64,000 nucleotides of DNA from Lytechinus variegatus (GCF_018143015.1 NC_054740.1:43479180-43543179), one strand, 5' to 3'. Counted from the stretch's first letter, positions 34,960-47,716 are shown. Notes: generated by a model from the sequence alone, not told the origin. Numbers and translations are program-made.

Positions 34960-35780
34960 TCGACCTCTCGAGCTCTGGGAGGAACCAGATGTGGCTTTGG
35001 AAAGTTGTCCTAAATCGGATATATCGCTGTTACCATAGTAGCAACCAGAATCTTGCGCACGAAACGCAGATTGAATGTTTCCGTTCCAGATGCGAAACGA
35101 AAAAAAAAAATCTCATGTCACACAATTTGCATTGCAGGACAGATTTTTACGACCATGACGACGGGCTCAAAAGTCTCTTCCAAAATCAACTACCATAGGC
35201 GGATCCAGCTTTTGGCGAAAGGGGGGGACGCACTGCCGAGCGGCGCACATATCTTTGCACTTCACCGGCGCCATAAAAGAAAATGTTGAAAAAGGGGTAA
35301 AGTCTGACCCTGTCAAATGTTCTTTTCAAAATGTAGGATTATCTCCGGGGGGTGGGGGGGGGGCAAGTCTCGAACATATTTAAAAAAAAAATAAAGAAGA
35401 TAGAGTAAACGGACCGAGGTATAAAAGTATTTGGTGCACATCTCACATTTGCACATTTTAGTTTTCATGAAATGTTAAGGAAAAAATGTGTTTTCACAAC
35501 AGCTGATCGGGAATTTGCCCCCCTTCCCCTTGCTGTATACAACCATTCCCTGAAGTCCACTTATACATATCTCATTATAACAGAAAACATACATCAATTT
35601 AAACATATAATCTTTCTAAAACATATATATATAGAGAGAGATTGAAAAACTTATTCAAGAAAGGAACAAGCAAATGTAACACAAATTATGCATGTTATGT
35701 GCGATTTCAAAATCTCGTGTACTAACCCTTTTATTGCGATGAGGCCATATCTTTTGTATATTAATTAAGATACTATTTTT

Positions 35781-35783
<3 letters not shown>

Positions 35784-35867
<84 letters not shown>
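35784..35867. repeat. (AT)n microsatellite
   Basis: Uninterrupted AT tract of about 84 bp directly abutting the CAGGGGCG end of the next element. Confidence 0.95.
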
Positions 35868-35870
<3 letters not shown>

Positions 35871-36751
35871 GGGCGTCGATCCTTTTTTCAGATGGGGGGG
35901 GGGGCAAAATCATGAATCAATTTTCCAAAGGCGCTCGATCACAAAAAGCAAACAAACCTCACACACACAAACACAAACACACACACATGCATAAATATAT
36001 ATATATATTTATCTGTATGACTCATGAGATAAAGACACATATCTCACCGAAAAATTAATGCGAGCGCGAAGCGCGAGCTGAATTTTTTGTAGTATACTGA
36101 TCTGAAAACAGGAATAGGTGCCTGTTTAGGACTGTTTGTAGTAACTCATGAAGAGGATACATATCTCACTACACATATAATGTGAGTGCCGAGGGCGAGC
36201 TGAAATTTCTTTATGTTCTGACCAGAAAGCCTGATATTCAAGGCATTTTTGGTACCAATGATTAAGATGGGTATCTAAATAAAAACAATAGATGCGAGCG
36301 TGATATTTAATTTAGCTTAATATTTTGATATTTCGATCTGAAAAAATGATAGTTTAACTTGGGCGTTTTTAATAAAGAACAAGATTATATCCAACAAAAG
36401 ATTATTGCAAATCGAAGCGGGAGTTCTTTTGAGGTTCAGAACTGAAAACGGACATTCTATTCACCTATTTAATTATGAAAAGTAACGGGTTTTGCTGAGA
36501 AATGATGCGAGCGCGAAGCGCGAGCTGAAAATTTTTATATTCCAATCTGAAAAGCGGACAATTTGAGCACGATTTTAAATAAAGAACGAGTTGTGTAGCT
36601 CAATCTCGCTTGCTGATTTCTGTGTAACATAACCGTCTTTTTGTATTTTTGCACATGCGGATTTATTGGGGAGGGCAAAATGATATGTTTGCCCACCCCC
36701 AATATTTTCATTGGTGGGGCGATCGCCCCCCCCCCAGGATCGACGCCTCTG
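35868..36751. mobile_element. hAT-like element with CAGGGGCGTCGATCC ends
   Basis: Left end CAGGGGCGTCGATCC, right end GGATCGACGCCTCTG, both next to poly-G or poly-C runs. The interior repeats TGCGAGCGCGAAGCGCGAGC (36059, 36509) and degenerate versions, the same motif as in the elements at 41.7-43.8 kb. CAGGGGCG or CAGTGGCG ends suit hAT elements. The flanking AT tract hides any target duplication. No transposase frame. Confidence 0.7.
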
Positions 36752-36854
36752 CATATACAATGATACTACATCATGAATCATTTGGAATACATCACCAATC
36801 CAGGTTTATATATCATCATTCAGATTTCATGTACATGATGTATAGGCCTATATA

Positions 36855-37670
36855 CAGTGCGTCCCATAAAAAACGAAACCGAGATTTAGCGATCATTTAT
36901 CGTACCTTAATCATAAATAGAATAGACAAATGACCTACCAATTTAAAGCTTAGAATCTCCTCTTTCATCTGATATTACTTAGATTATTTCTCATTCACGC
37001 ATGAGTGAGCAAATACAATGTGAACAAGGGATATCAACAACTCATTTGGCGGGGGGTATCTGGGTTTCAAAAAGAGAACCACATTTCTGAAAAGTTCAAT
37101 ACCTGCTCTTTAATTTGGTACCAATATTACAGAAAATGGTCAAGAAATAAAAAAAGTTCTGGTCATTTGAAATAAGGCTTGTATTTCCATAATTTCATGA
37201 GATAAACGTGTTTTCACCGGTTTCCCACAGAAGCTTTCGCATGGTGAACAAAAGATTTAATGCATGGCTGATCGTCAACAAAACAGTGTCGAGAGAGTTT
37301 GAAAGCCAGCCTGGAGAACCTCTTCATTTTATGAAATTATTGAAATTCAAGCCTTATTTCAAATGACCAGAACTTTGTTATTTCGTGACCATTTTCTGTA
37401 ATTTAGGTATCAAATTAAAGAGGAGATATTGAACTTTTAAAAAATGTGGTTTTCTTTTTGAAACCCAGATACCCCCCGCCAAATGAGTTTTTGATATCCC
37501 TTTTTTACATTGTATTTGCTCACTCATGCGTGAATGAGAAATAATCTAAGTAATATCAGATGAAAGAGGAGATTCTAAGCTAATTGGTAGATCATTTGTA
37601 TATTTTATTTATGATTAAGTAATGATAAATGATCGCTAAATCTCGGTTTCGTTTTTTCTGGGACGCACTG
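36855..37670. mobile_element. Mariner-like palindromic element (816 bp)
   Basis: Left end CAGTGCGTCCCATAAAAAAC, right end GTTTTTTCTGGGACGCACTG, flanked by TA on both sides (36853-36854 and 37671-37672). The arms are complementary for roughly 350-400 bp, for example TTTCATCTGATATTACTTAG at 36963 against its mirror near 37545. The central part is the only unpaired region. No transposase. A long-hairpin Tc1/mariner derivative. Confidence 0.85.
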
Positions 37671-38179
37671 TACAGAATTTCGTATTTATATTATATTGTG
37701 ATGCTTTTCACTAAATCTAATGCAATTTGTAATGATGATTAATTTTTATCTAATTATTTGATGAAACTGGATATAATGCTTATGACCTGAATTCAGAAAG
37801 AGATCCTTCAAGACAGAGCTTTTCAAATAGTTCTCCAGTTTTACAGGTATCGTTATCTTTGTTTTAAATATTTATTTTGTTTTAATATCTAATCATCTTT
37901 ATAAAACGTATAGTATCTGTCTTACACTAAAGGCCAAAGAGGTGGCACAATGTGGAATGTGTAAAGGAGAAAGGTGACTGACTTTTTCTTACTAAAGCAT
38001 TGGAAAATAATATCAAAATTAAAGGATTTGCTCTACACTTTTGTATGATTCTGGGATTTTTTTTATAACAAATTAAAGCTTTCATGACATCTGTGGGCAA
38101 CTGTCCGAACCAGTCCACTCTATAAAGGCATGCGATAAGCTTTGTTATTCGTTATGACCATTCAACAATAAAATGTACA

Positions 38180-38800
38180 ACTAGGTGCCGCTGATCATTC
38201 TTGACCGGCGCCGATCTAGATTTGGTTGGCAATATGCCCTTCTTCATTATTCTACCGGCGCCTATTTATTGGAATCAGGGCCGCTGATCATTCTTGACCG
38301 GCGCCGATTTAAATTTAGGTGGCGCCGGTTAAGACAAAGGCAGCGTCGATTTGTCTTGACCGGCGCCGATTTAAACAAGTAGTGCTGATTATTTTTACCG
38401 ACGTCACGTAAAATCCAGGCAGCGGCAACTCATAATTGACTGGCCCCGATTATTCTTGACCGGCGCCGATTTTTAACCAGGTGGTGCTGATTATTCTTGA
38501 CCAGCCCCGATTTAGATATAGGTGGCGCTGATTATCCTTAATCGGCGCCGGTTAAGAACTCAGGCAGCGCCGATTTTTCTTTACCGGCGCCGATTTATAA
38601 CCAGATGGCGCCGATTATTCTTATCCAGCGTCGATTTAGATTTAGGTGGCGCTAATTATCCTTGATCGGCGCCGGTTAAGTCTCTGGCAGTGCCGATTGT
38701 TTTGACTAGCGCCGATTTATAACCAAATAGCGCTGATTATTCATGTCCGGCGCCGATTTAGATTAAGGTGGCGCTGATTATTCTTAATTGGCGCCAGTTA
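38180..38800. repeat. Minisatellite of about 41-bp units with CGGCGCCG palindromes
   Basis: Degenerate units such as TTGACCGGCGCCGATTTA and GGTGGCGCTGATTATTCTT repeat throughout. A higher-order period of about 123 bp is visible: GGTGGCGCT starts at 38521, 38645 and 38767. Two further GGCGCC blocks with TTTTCTTTCTTTTACTTT lie at 38949-39046. Confidence 0.85.
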
Positions 38801-39579
38801 TATGCAGGCAGGGCACTGCTACCGGCGAAGTTGTTGGGAAAAAGGTAGTTTAAAGAAAAGATAAGGAAGATGATATGATTGCGCTTTGCTGGGGATAGTC
38901 TTTCCTTTACTGTTGCTAATGTTATATTAGTGTATATTTTTTTTAAGCGGCGCCTTTTCTTTCTTTTACTTTATTTTTAAAGTGGCGCCTTTTCTTTCTT
39001 TTACTTTTCTTTTATTTTTTATTTAGGCGCCGCTCAAATATTAGGGGGGGGGGGCGCACCCTGCGCACCCCCCTGGATCCGCCGATAACTACCGTCGCAA
39101 ATAAGCGTTCGCGTTCTCCAACGAAAGGTCGAAAAATGAGTTCGTGAAAGAAGGGTTCAGACATGTTCAATCCGTTCAAATAACAATAACGTATTGTTAC
39201 AGCAATCCACTCCTTTACAGTCCTTGAACGGGTACAGCTGGCAACACCGGTTTAGAAAATTCCCTAGGTTGCTTTCAAATAACTGTGCGAGTATCTAGCA
39301 TAAAAAACAGCTGTTACATTTGAAACGACATATCGATGTATATTTCTTTCAACCTACCCTAGCTAGATATCACGCCTGCAATATTTTAATAAATTGCTGT
39401 AATATTTTGACCATTTTCCGTAAACGAAAACGTCCCAAAAGCTACATAGAAGATAAACACGCATGACCTCTGCCTTTTACGACGAAAAGGAGAAAGAACT
39501 GAAGTATTACGACCAGTGACGAAGAGGAAAAGGGACAATCTTCTTGTCGTTTTGGCCGTATTACGATAATTATATAAAG

Positions 39580-39654
39580 ATGGTGATGATGAAGAAATGT
39601 TGTTGTTTTGCGAATACGGTTAGCGGCTCGATAGCTAGCGGAGTGTTCTCTGCG
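39580..39654 (+). CDS. Gene 2 exon 1, LAPTM/DUF4728-like four-pass protein
   Basis: 25 codons from ATG to GCG|GTAAGT, phase 0. The peptide MVMMKKCCCF, then a short spacer with Ser-Gly-Ser, then IASGVFSA aligns position for position with gene 1 exon 1 (CCC at residues 7-9, GS at 16-17, SGV at 20-22). The codon-level divergence with conserved protein pattern shows an old duplication under selection. This exon starts a second gene in the same orientation, about 29 kb beyond the last gene 1 exon. Confidence 0.75.
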
Positions 39655-41288
39655 GTAAGTTGATTAGTTTAAACATGTTAAATATGTTTATTTGTTTAGT
39701 ATGATCTCTTAAGATATATTGATAAATACGCTTATGTATGATGATGTTTTGTATAATATATATATATACTTTTTCGTCTTGGGAATTCACAGTTTTTTAC
39801 GATGAAATATTTTCAAAAATGATCCATGAAACATTTGAGAAATTGACTTTCATACCCCTCCCCCCAAAAGCTGAACAATTATTTGCTTATTCACTGAAGT
39901 TTAATGACGTTTATAATTCTTTTGTCAAAAAATATAGCATTTTTCCGATACGATACTCAATTAAACTTATTACAAAGACGGATAAATAAAATTATTTGTA
40001 GTAAAAATGATTTTATGAGAATGTCTGTCAAACCGGGATATTTGCTACCAAATAATCCTAGATCTTGATATCTCATGGGTCCATATATTGCCTCTCAGTT
40101 GAACATGAAAAGCACAGACACAACGCACTCACATCGATCGTGGTCAAACTGGATTCAGACCTTATCCTAAAGGACTAAAAGAAACCCATAAAACTATCGT
40201 ATAAATTTGGTTGACACTTACCGAATACATAATGACCTTCATTTCTTGATGTTCGACTCGTATCAGGACATCTAATCCCTGGGCATCCATCGCTTTTTAA
40301 ATCTTTTTGGAGGAAAAATTGAATAAACATAATTTTATATTATAAAATTTAAAAGAAAATATTATGTGGATATGAAATCATCAGCTTGGTCATTGCATAT
40401 TCATGAACACATGCATAGAACTGTTTCACCGAATCAATGAAAACATTTAAATATAAATTCTTTATTAGTGTATTGTTTTTGTCTGATTTTTTTTAATACT
40501 TTTTTTCGGCTTAAAGATACAGTACCCCTTTAATAAATCAAATGCAATCATACAATGCTCATACAAAAACAACCAACTAACTAAAAATGATATTATTTTA
40601 TTACAGCTGAAATTGAAAACAAAACGAATAAAGGCAACGCATCATTTCACATTTACAGTATACTACTGTATATGGTTTAATCGATAAAGTATTCTTATTG
40701 AATAGCCTAGTGGAACAGTTCTAAAGCTGTCTAATTTTTTTTGCACGCTTGTTTTGAATTATTGATTATGTTCGTTACACATAACAATATCTTGTACTTG
40801 ATGACAATTCACTTAAATTTTCAGTTTCAGAATCATAGGCCTATAATGAAAATAATATTTCATGAAATAAGTACTGCAAGATCGGAAGATACCATTGAAA
40901 AGTGAAATGATTTTTCGTTTTGGAAAATTCAAGTCTGTTTGAATAAAAAAAAATTTACACAAGAAAATTCGGACTATCCTATTTTTTTTCATGGGGGATG
41001 TATTTAGAAATATTTGCTTTACATTATTTTGAGAATGAGTGTTGTGTAAACGAGTTTTGGCAAATGAGTCTATATGTTTCACATTCTTGGAGCTTCTATG
41101 CCTTTTAACCCTAATTCTCCCGGGGGGGGGGGGCATAACGCCCCCCTCGACAATTTTCGCGATATATCCGCGGGGGAAAATTTTTTTGACCTCGCCGCTC
41201 ACTGACTTTTTACTCTGAGGTCTCGCGCAAATATTGAGATCAAATTTTTGACGCCCGGGTACGCGGTTACGACATTACTCAACATTAT
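39655..41288. other. Gene 2 intron sequence
   Basis: AT-rich with no recognised exon. I searched for a match to gene 1 exon 2 (phase 0 start, phase 1 end, ILLWEF-Y-like) and found none. The 129-codon minus-strand frame at 40813-41202 crosses a poly-G element end and is not supported. Confidence 0.45.
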
Positions 41289-41296
41289 GTAAGAGC

Positions 41297-44271
41297 CAGT
41301 GTTGTAGTCAAGGCTCAAACCTCCAAGGCCAAGGCTTTAATACCCAAGGCCAAGGCTTCAATACCCAAGGCATGGAAACCCAAGGCCAAGGCCAAGGCCT
41401 GAAAACCTCAAGGCCAAGGCATTTCAATTGTACAATATATGGAACAAAAATTAGAGACAACAATGCTTAGGCGGCAGACATGACACACAGGACCAAATGT
41501 ATAAAAGGTGTGAGCGAGCAAAATTTTTGACCCTTGTACATTTAAAACGAAAATAATTTCATGATAGATCATGTAGATTTAGACATAATATTAAAATAAA
41601 TATATAGTTACCTTTGTGCATTTAATTATTTTTCTAGGCGATTCACATTGCAATAATTATTATTACCGAGGTGATCTGATCCTGGCGTGCCCATTCTCAA
41701 CATATGTCTTTCTCCTCTTCCTGGGACAGGGGAGGCAGAATGATTTTTTTTGAGGGGGGGGAGGTCAAAGCCAAAAATGCACTTACAGTATAAGTCAAAA
41801 TGAGAATTTTGGTGCAAACAGATATTTTCAAAATGAGATTATCAACTTTGTGAAGAAGTTGCGTGTTTTGTGGAAATTAAGTTCAGCAAAGCATTTTTAA
41901 GTGATTTCTAATTGATAAGACAGATATTTTGATTTAGGCTTTAATTTCCCGCTATAGAAAGCATAGCGAGCAAGTGGTTTTGAAAAAAAAAAATCAATTT
42001 TGAAGTTGTAAAACTCGATTTTGGGTCAATTATGGTGCTAATCTCTGTTAAAAGGTTATCCTTGTGAGATGTTGTAATAAGATGTAATAAGAAATGAAAT
42101 TTAAAAATTTCGAGCTGTTTTTGTAATCATGAAAAAGGTGTGCATCTTACTAAACAAATTAACGTGAGCACAAAGCACGAGCTGAAATGTTTACTGACCA
42201 GAAAAGGAAGCTGTTCTGGACTGCACTTAGTGACTCATAAATAGGATACATAACTCACCAATCAAATAATGCGAGCGCAAAGCGCGAGCTCAAAAATTTG
42301 TAATATTCCCACCTAAAAACTAGACATTCTAAGCATTTCTTTGCGTAAATTAAATGCGAACCTTACTTAACAATAATTTATGCAAGCACAATCCAAAATT
42401 TTTTGATTTGGAAACCTAAAATTTTGCCCTGTATGCCATGCTTGGCCACTCAAAATTTTTGTCTCATCATGCGATTGATTTCATTGCCCATTTGAAAATG
42501 ACAAAATTGAAGTTTGTGTTCAAGTTTACCGAATCTTTTCAGAATATCATTAAGACTTAAAACATTCTTGTTGGTCAAAGAAAATAATACAAGGAAACCT
42601 AATGGAATAGAAATCAACCTTGTTATTCTTTAGAGTAAGCTATTTTTAAAGTATGAAAATTGTTGTCAAAATTGCAGTCAGATCTGTCAGAATTATTCCT
42701 GTCATAAAATCACTATAATCAGTGGCGTACCGTGGGTCACGGCATTGGGGGGCACCAGCAAAAACTTGGAATCGCCTAGTGAGCGCGCGAAGCGCCCAGT
42801 TGCCAGGTATACTGACCTAATAGAGATATTTTATAAGGACAGTGCCAATAAACGGACATGTATCTCACCAGTCAAATAATGCGAGCGCGAAGCGCGAGCT
42901 TAAAATTTTTGAAATTTTTGTAAAAAATTTCTGAAATTTTTGTAAAAATTGACCCCAAACAGGAAGATTTTAAGGACTATATTTTAGGAATCTTTTATCT
43001 ATTAAGATTATACACATCTCACCATAGTCATCTAATGGGAGTGCCAATAAGCGCTTGCTGATTTTGTTAGAATTACATCTAAACATGCACATAAAGCACT
43101 TGTAATCATGATTAACATACCCATCTCACTTATCAAATCTTGCGAGCGCGAAGCGCGAGCTGAAAATTTAAGAAATTCAGACCTGAAGAGGGGCATTTTA
43201 AGGCTTGTTTGTAGGAATTCAAGAAGACCTTACGTAGTTCACTAAGCAAATGATGCGAGCGCGAAGCGTGAGCTGAAAATTTTTGATATTCAGATCAAAA
43301 AACAGAAAAAGGGACATTTTAAGGACTCATTCTAGGAATTGATGGAGAGCAGACATCTTTCACCAATCCACTACTGCGAAGGCAAGCACGGACAGGAAAT
43401 GCTTTATATTAAGACCTTAAAATGGGACAATCACTTAAAGTATTCATGAAAAAGAAGCATACTATTGTACATGTACAACAATAACTCGAAGTGCGAGGAA
43501 AAATATTTGGTAGTTTGGTGTATATTGACTTGAAAACGGGAGGTTTTAGTATAACAGGATTATATATCTTGGTAAACAGACAATGGGAGCACCAGCAACA
43601 ATGAAGACATATGCCCTGAGCAAATTATGTTTCATTTATGTGAAAAAAATGTTTCTTATGCAATGCTACATAACATAATTATAACATTATAATGAACAAT
43701 AATGTTTTCTTTCCCACTACGTTTCTCTTTCTTTCTCCCTCTTTTCCTCCTTTTTTTAGTCATCCGATTGGGGGGAGAGGCACGTGCCCCCATGCCCCGC
43801 CTGTAGTTACGCCACTGACTATAATCCTAATCATAACTATTATTGATATTGTCGTTATCATTATTAGTCATGATTACATCATATTACCAATAAATACTAT
43901 TAATTTTCATCACTTCTCTTTGTTACATAATGATGTGATGATAATTGCAATTGATGGCACTGCTAAGTACACTTACTGCTTCTGCTGCTGCTACTGCTGA
44001 CTGGTAGTATTTAGTGTCATTAGATATACATAACAATTGAAATATTTATAATTACTTATATAAAACAAATGAAAGTACAAAATACAAAATGCCTTGAAAA
44101 AGCCTTGAAAATGCCTTGAAAATGCCTTGAAATTTCAAGGCTCAAAATCCTCAAGGCCAAGGCCAAGGCCCTCTCAAGGCCAAGGCTTGAATGTTCAAGG
44201 CCAAGGCTTTGAAAAAATAGGCCTTAAGGCGCCTTAAGGCCAAGGCAGAGCATCAAGGCACTACAACACTG
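41297..44271. mobile_element. hAT-like element with exact 8-bp target duplication
   Basis: Left end CAGTGTTGTAGT, right end ACTACAACACTG. The 8-mer GTAAGAGC flanks both ends (41289-41296 and 44272-44279). Subterminal regions are packed with CAAGGCCAAGGC repeats (41310-41420 and 44090-44250). The 2975 bp include at least one later insertion (42721-43817) and another GC-rich-motif element around 41690-42480. No transposase frame visible. Confidence 0.88.
42721..43817. mobile_element. Second hAT-like element nested in the first
   Basis: Left end CAGTGGCGTACCGTGGGTCA, right end TGTAGTTACGCCACTG, with ACTATAAT on both sides (42713-42720 and 43818-43825), an exact 8-bp duplication. Internal units repeat TGCGAGCGCGAAGCGCGAGC, for example near 42879, 43140 and 43255. 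1097 bp and no coding frame. Its location dates it after the 41297-44271 element. Confidence 0.9.
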
Positions 44272-44279
44272 GTAAGAGC

Positions 44280-45160
44280 ATGTCAGATCCCTAATTGCTC
44301 ATAAACGTGATTTCATGTACAAATCCAATGCAAATTGTGTATTTAGCCAAAATTCATAAATGTATCATTATTTCTATATTTACTGACTAATCTTGACTAA
44401 TTTTTCCTTGTTTATGATCAGAATTAAGTCAGGAACGATTTCCATCGAAAAAACAATAAAACAAAAAAAGTAAAAACAAGAAATACATAATAAAAAACAA
44501 TAAAATACATAAGAAATCGGTCATGGTACAGAATTTTTTTCATTCACAATTGTTAGGAATTGTTGTTATTCTATAAAGAATATTTTCACCAAAAATAGTA
44601 TTCTAGGAACTTTATTTAGTAAATCAGAGCAAGAAGTATGATTTCCTAAATACATTTGCATAATTAATTCATATAAAATAGAAATATATGAATTCAGTGA
44701 AATTTACCAATGCAACTGCGTAGATTACGTCATTCTCTACCATCATGCAAATTCTTGTTGTGATCGCGCAATCCGCGGCCGAGATCTTAAGGGGGGAGGG
44801 GCATAATGCCCCCCCCCCCGAATATGGCAAGAATAAAAATACCCCGGGAGAGGAATTATTTTACTTTTGAGTAATTAAAACAAAATCATATTGCTCTTTA
44901 AAAATGGTATGAACATTTGACTAACAGCTGAAAAATACCCATGTGGAAGTTTGGGATCATAATTCTATTCGGGAAGTGTTTTTAAAAACTAAAAATCTTA
45001 GGCAATCTTTGAAGAAAAATTTGCACTTATCGACCGTTGATTCATGAATATGTTTCCAATTTAAATCGATATTATATAGCGCCACCTTGTGACGTATGCA
45101 AGAAAGTAGGCGGAGCTTACAACGGCGGGATGTTCGCTTCGTCGCTACGTTCTGCATATA
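44280..45160. other. Gene 2 intron sequence, nothing recognised
   Basis: AT-rich. A poly-G/poly-C pair near 44791-44819 suggests a remnant related to the left flank near 41120-41150. No exon found. Confidence 0.4.
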
Positions 45161-45171
45161 TTCTTTATCTT

Positions 45172-45450
45172 GTCTTCTTATATTCTCGTCCTAAATAAGT
45201 CGACTTGACGAGATTGAGGATCTCGTCTTCTTATCTTCTCGTCCTGACGAAGTCGACTTGACGAGATTGATGATCTTGTCTTTTCATCTTCTCATTCTAA
45301 ATAAGTCAACATGTCGAGATAATGGATCTTGTCATCTCGCCTTCTCATCCTACATAAGTCGACTTGACAAGATCTCGTTTTCTTGTCTTCTTTCCTCCTC
45401 TTCATGTCATCTTGACTCTTTTTCTCGTCTTCTCATCATTCTCGTCTTCT
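45172..45450. repeat. 53-bp tandem repeat with GTCGACTTGACGAGAT
   Basis: GTCGACTTGACGAGAT or close variants begin at 45199, 45252, 45305 and 45358, exactly 53 bp apart. The units also share CTCGTC(T/C)T-type segments. A minisatellite in the large intron of gene 2. Confidence 0.9.
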
Positions 45451-46008
45451 GGGGGCACGTCTAAGCTTCCGTACAATACATAACAATGCACTGTTGACTA
45501 CTACTAGTATCTGTTGTTGTTTTCTTGTCTGTTTTACCCATGTTTATTTTGCTTTACTTTTCTCCCTTCAGAACTACAGCGCCATCCATCTTGTTTGGAC
45601 CGGATTTCAGTGGTATCAGATTTCACAAACAAACGGTACTCAATATCCCTTTCGACAATGTTACTTTTGTTGAGAAGAGACCACAAAATAATAATGTAAT
45701 ATTTCCATTCATATTATTAGTGTCATAACATGACTAACGTAATGTTCCAAATCTGCTTTGGGGGCATTACCCACACCATAAAAACAGAACTCCTTAAAAG
45801 AAACTTCATCTTCTTCATTTTACTTTTGGCTGAGATTAGTAGTGCTTATATTTCTCCATTTTATCATGTTTGTATAACTTTTCAATATCCACCATTCCAT
45901 TTTTCCGACTGAACTTCTTTTAGCATTTATCCTTGCTTTAATCTCTGATATATTACCAATTATGATTTTATTGTTCTTTCCTATTATGGTAAATACTGTA
46001 TGTATATA

Positions 46009-46282
46009 TATAATAATAATAATATAGGGTATTTATATTGCGCACATATCCACCTTGTTAGGTGCTCAAGGCGCTCCTATATTACCCGGCTAAGCTAGGC
46101 GTTCATAGCGCACACAGCTTTTTAAGGAATTACTTCCTACCGGTACCCATTTACCTCACCTGGGTTGAGTACAGCACATTGTGGATCAGTTTCTTGCTGA
46201 AGAAATACGCCATGGCTGGGATTCGAACCCACGACCCTCTGTTTCAAAGTCCGAAGACTAATCCACTGGGCCACAACGCTCC
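46009..46282 (-). mobile_element. tRNA-derived SINE, copy 2 (full length)
   Basis: Minus strand starts GGAGCGTTGTGGCCCAGTGG; A-box TGGCCCAGTGG (46263-46273), B-box GGGTTCGAATCC (46219-46230). It ends at the left in a TATT/ATT-type tail (46009-46022). Better preserved than copy 1 at 8356-8584. Lies in the gene 2 intron, opposite to the gene. Confidence 0.85.
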
Positions 46283-46289
46283 ACGTTGA

Positions 46290-47716
46290 ATATATATATT
46301 CAGTTTCCTGCTCGTCTTCTGTTTACACCATTTTATACTTTTCTAAATTCATGATTCATTTTTCTTTTTTCCCTTTACTTTAGGGATAATCTGAAAACGG
46401 TGTGTGTCTGAATGTATCTCACTCAGCCACACACAAATAAACGCCGTGTAAACACCGCGTTCAGAGTATCCCTCGCTTATACCGAGACGCGAAATCATTT
46501 CCCACCATGATTGCGTCTTCGGAATAAGAGTACGCATGTGCGTGGACATCTTTGCAAAATTAATTGTGGTCGTTATGAAACAGCAACCTCAAATTACCGG
46601 TATCCTTACACAGGCCTAAGGCTTAGATCTATAATTCTCATTGGTCTAGGGTAAATATACGTAAAGTTCGGAATTAACCAGTCCTAAGCTAACCATGGCA
46701 TTTGCCGGCATTAGACAGGTCCAGATTTGAGGTAAAAGTTAATGCGCTATCCTTCGCTACCCTAGTCTTGCCTATTGCCTAGCATTTTGTCTTGTCATTA
46801 ATGGTAATTTGATAAGAATTGGTTCTAGATATAGTGGTGCTCAAAAGTTGGTGAACCCCATCAGAATTATTTAATGTGTCCAAGTTCACCCATGTTTTAG
46901 ATATTCAATTGTGAAGTCAGGTGATATATACAATAAAGTTTGTTTATCTGGAATAGCCGAACATTGTAGTGTTATTGTCTACATTCAACACTCAGCACAA
47001 TGGTTGCATTTTGTGGTTGGGTCCAATAACTATTGAATACTGGCAATTTTAGGGTGCTGATCATTCGTGGCAATGTGAACGCTCACGACCACAATTAATT
47101 GTTCACGAGCATGCGTAATCTTATTCTGAAGACGCAAGTCATGAATATTCATCATGTAGACTTGAAGTCCAGTGGCCGTAACACAAAGATCAATCGTACA
47201 CTTGATTTTCACGTTTGATTGTACATGGTAGTCAATGAAATCAATCATCATCTACGATCATTGCTAAGCTTTCTGTTTCGGGTCCCAGAAATGAGGTGAA
47301 AAAAAAAATTCGCTAGCGGTACATCCCCAGGGAATCTTTGGGTGGCTGTGAAATTGTTCTAGTCATTGAAATTGTGATTGTAACTTCCTGTATATAGCTT
47401 CTTATGAGAAGGAAATTAGTGATTAACTGGGAAGTTTGTTTAGTCTTTTCTCTTTTTCATTAACCTTACCTTTTCAATTTTTTAATTTGGATTCTGAAAC
47501 CAATATGCGAGAGGCTATAGCCTCTCCGTGACTGAACCAATAAATCATTGGCATAATAGCTTCGTGAAGAATCCTGAAGATGGCCTGTGTTAAAACATTG
47601 TTCATTTGTACTGAGTGGAATTTGCGCAGTAAATATTGTACATTTTGATCAGTTTTGTTTGGAACCAATTTTGTATTGATTTCTTTTTTGTTTGTTTATT
47701 TGACTTCTCTTTATAG
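46290..47716. other. Gene 2 intron, right part
   Basis: No exon recognised. 47180-47275 shares a diverged repeat with 32925-33016. The pyrimidine-rich tract before 47717 serves exon 3. Confidence 0.4.

Noticed and set aside
45730..45912. Hydrophobic frame (FIFFILLLAEISSAYIS) as the missing exon 2 of gene 2
   Set aside because: It resembles ILLWEF-Y of gene 1, but the only nearby AG gives the wrong phases, there is no pyrimidine tract, and it is AT-rich chance-like sequence.
45924..45988. 65-bp AG-to-GT hydrophobic segment as a gene 2 exon
   Set aside because: Only phase 2 is open, whereas exon 1 ends in phase 0; sequence does not match gene 1 exon 2.
46219..46273. Functional tRNA gene
   Set aside because: A and B boxes are present, but stems do not pair and a body plus simple-repeat tail follow; it is a SINE.
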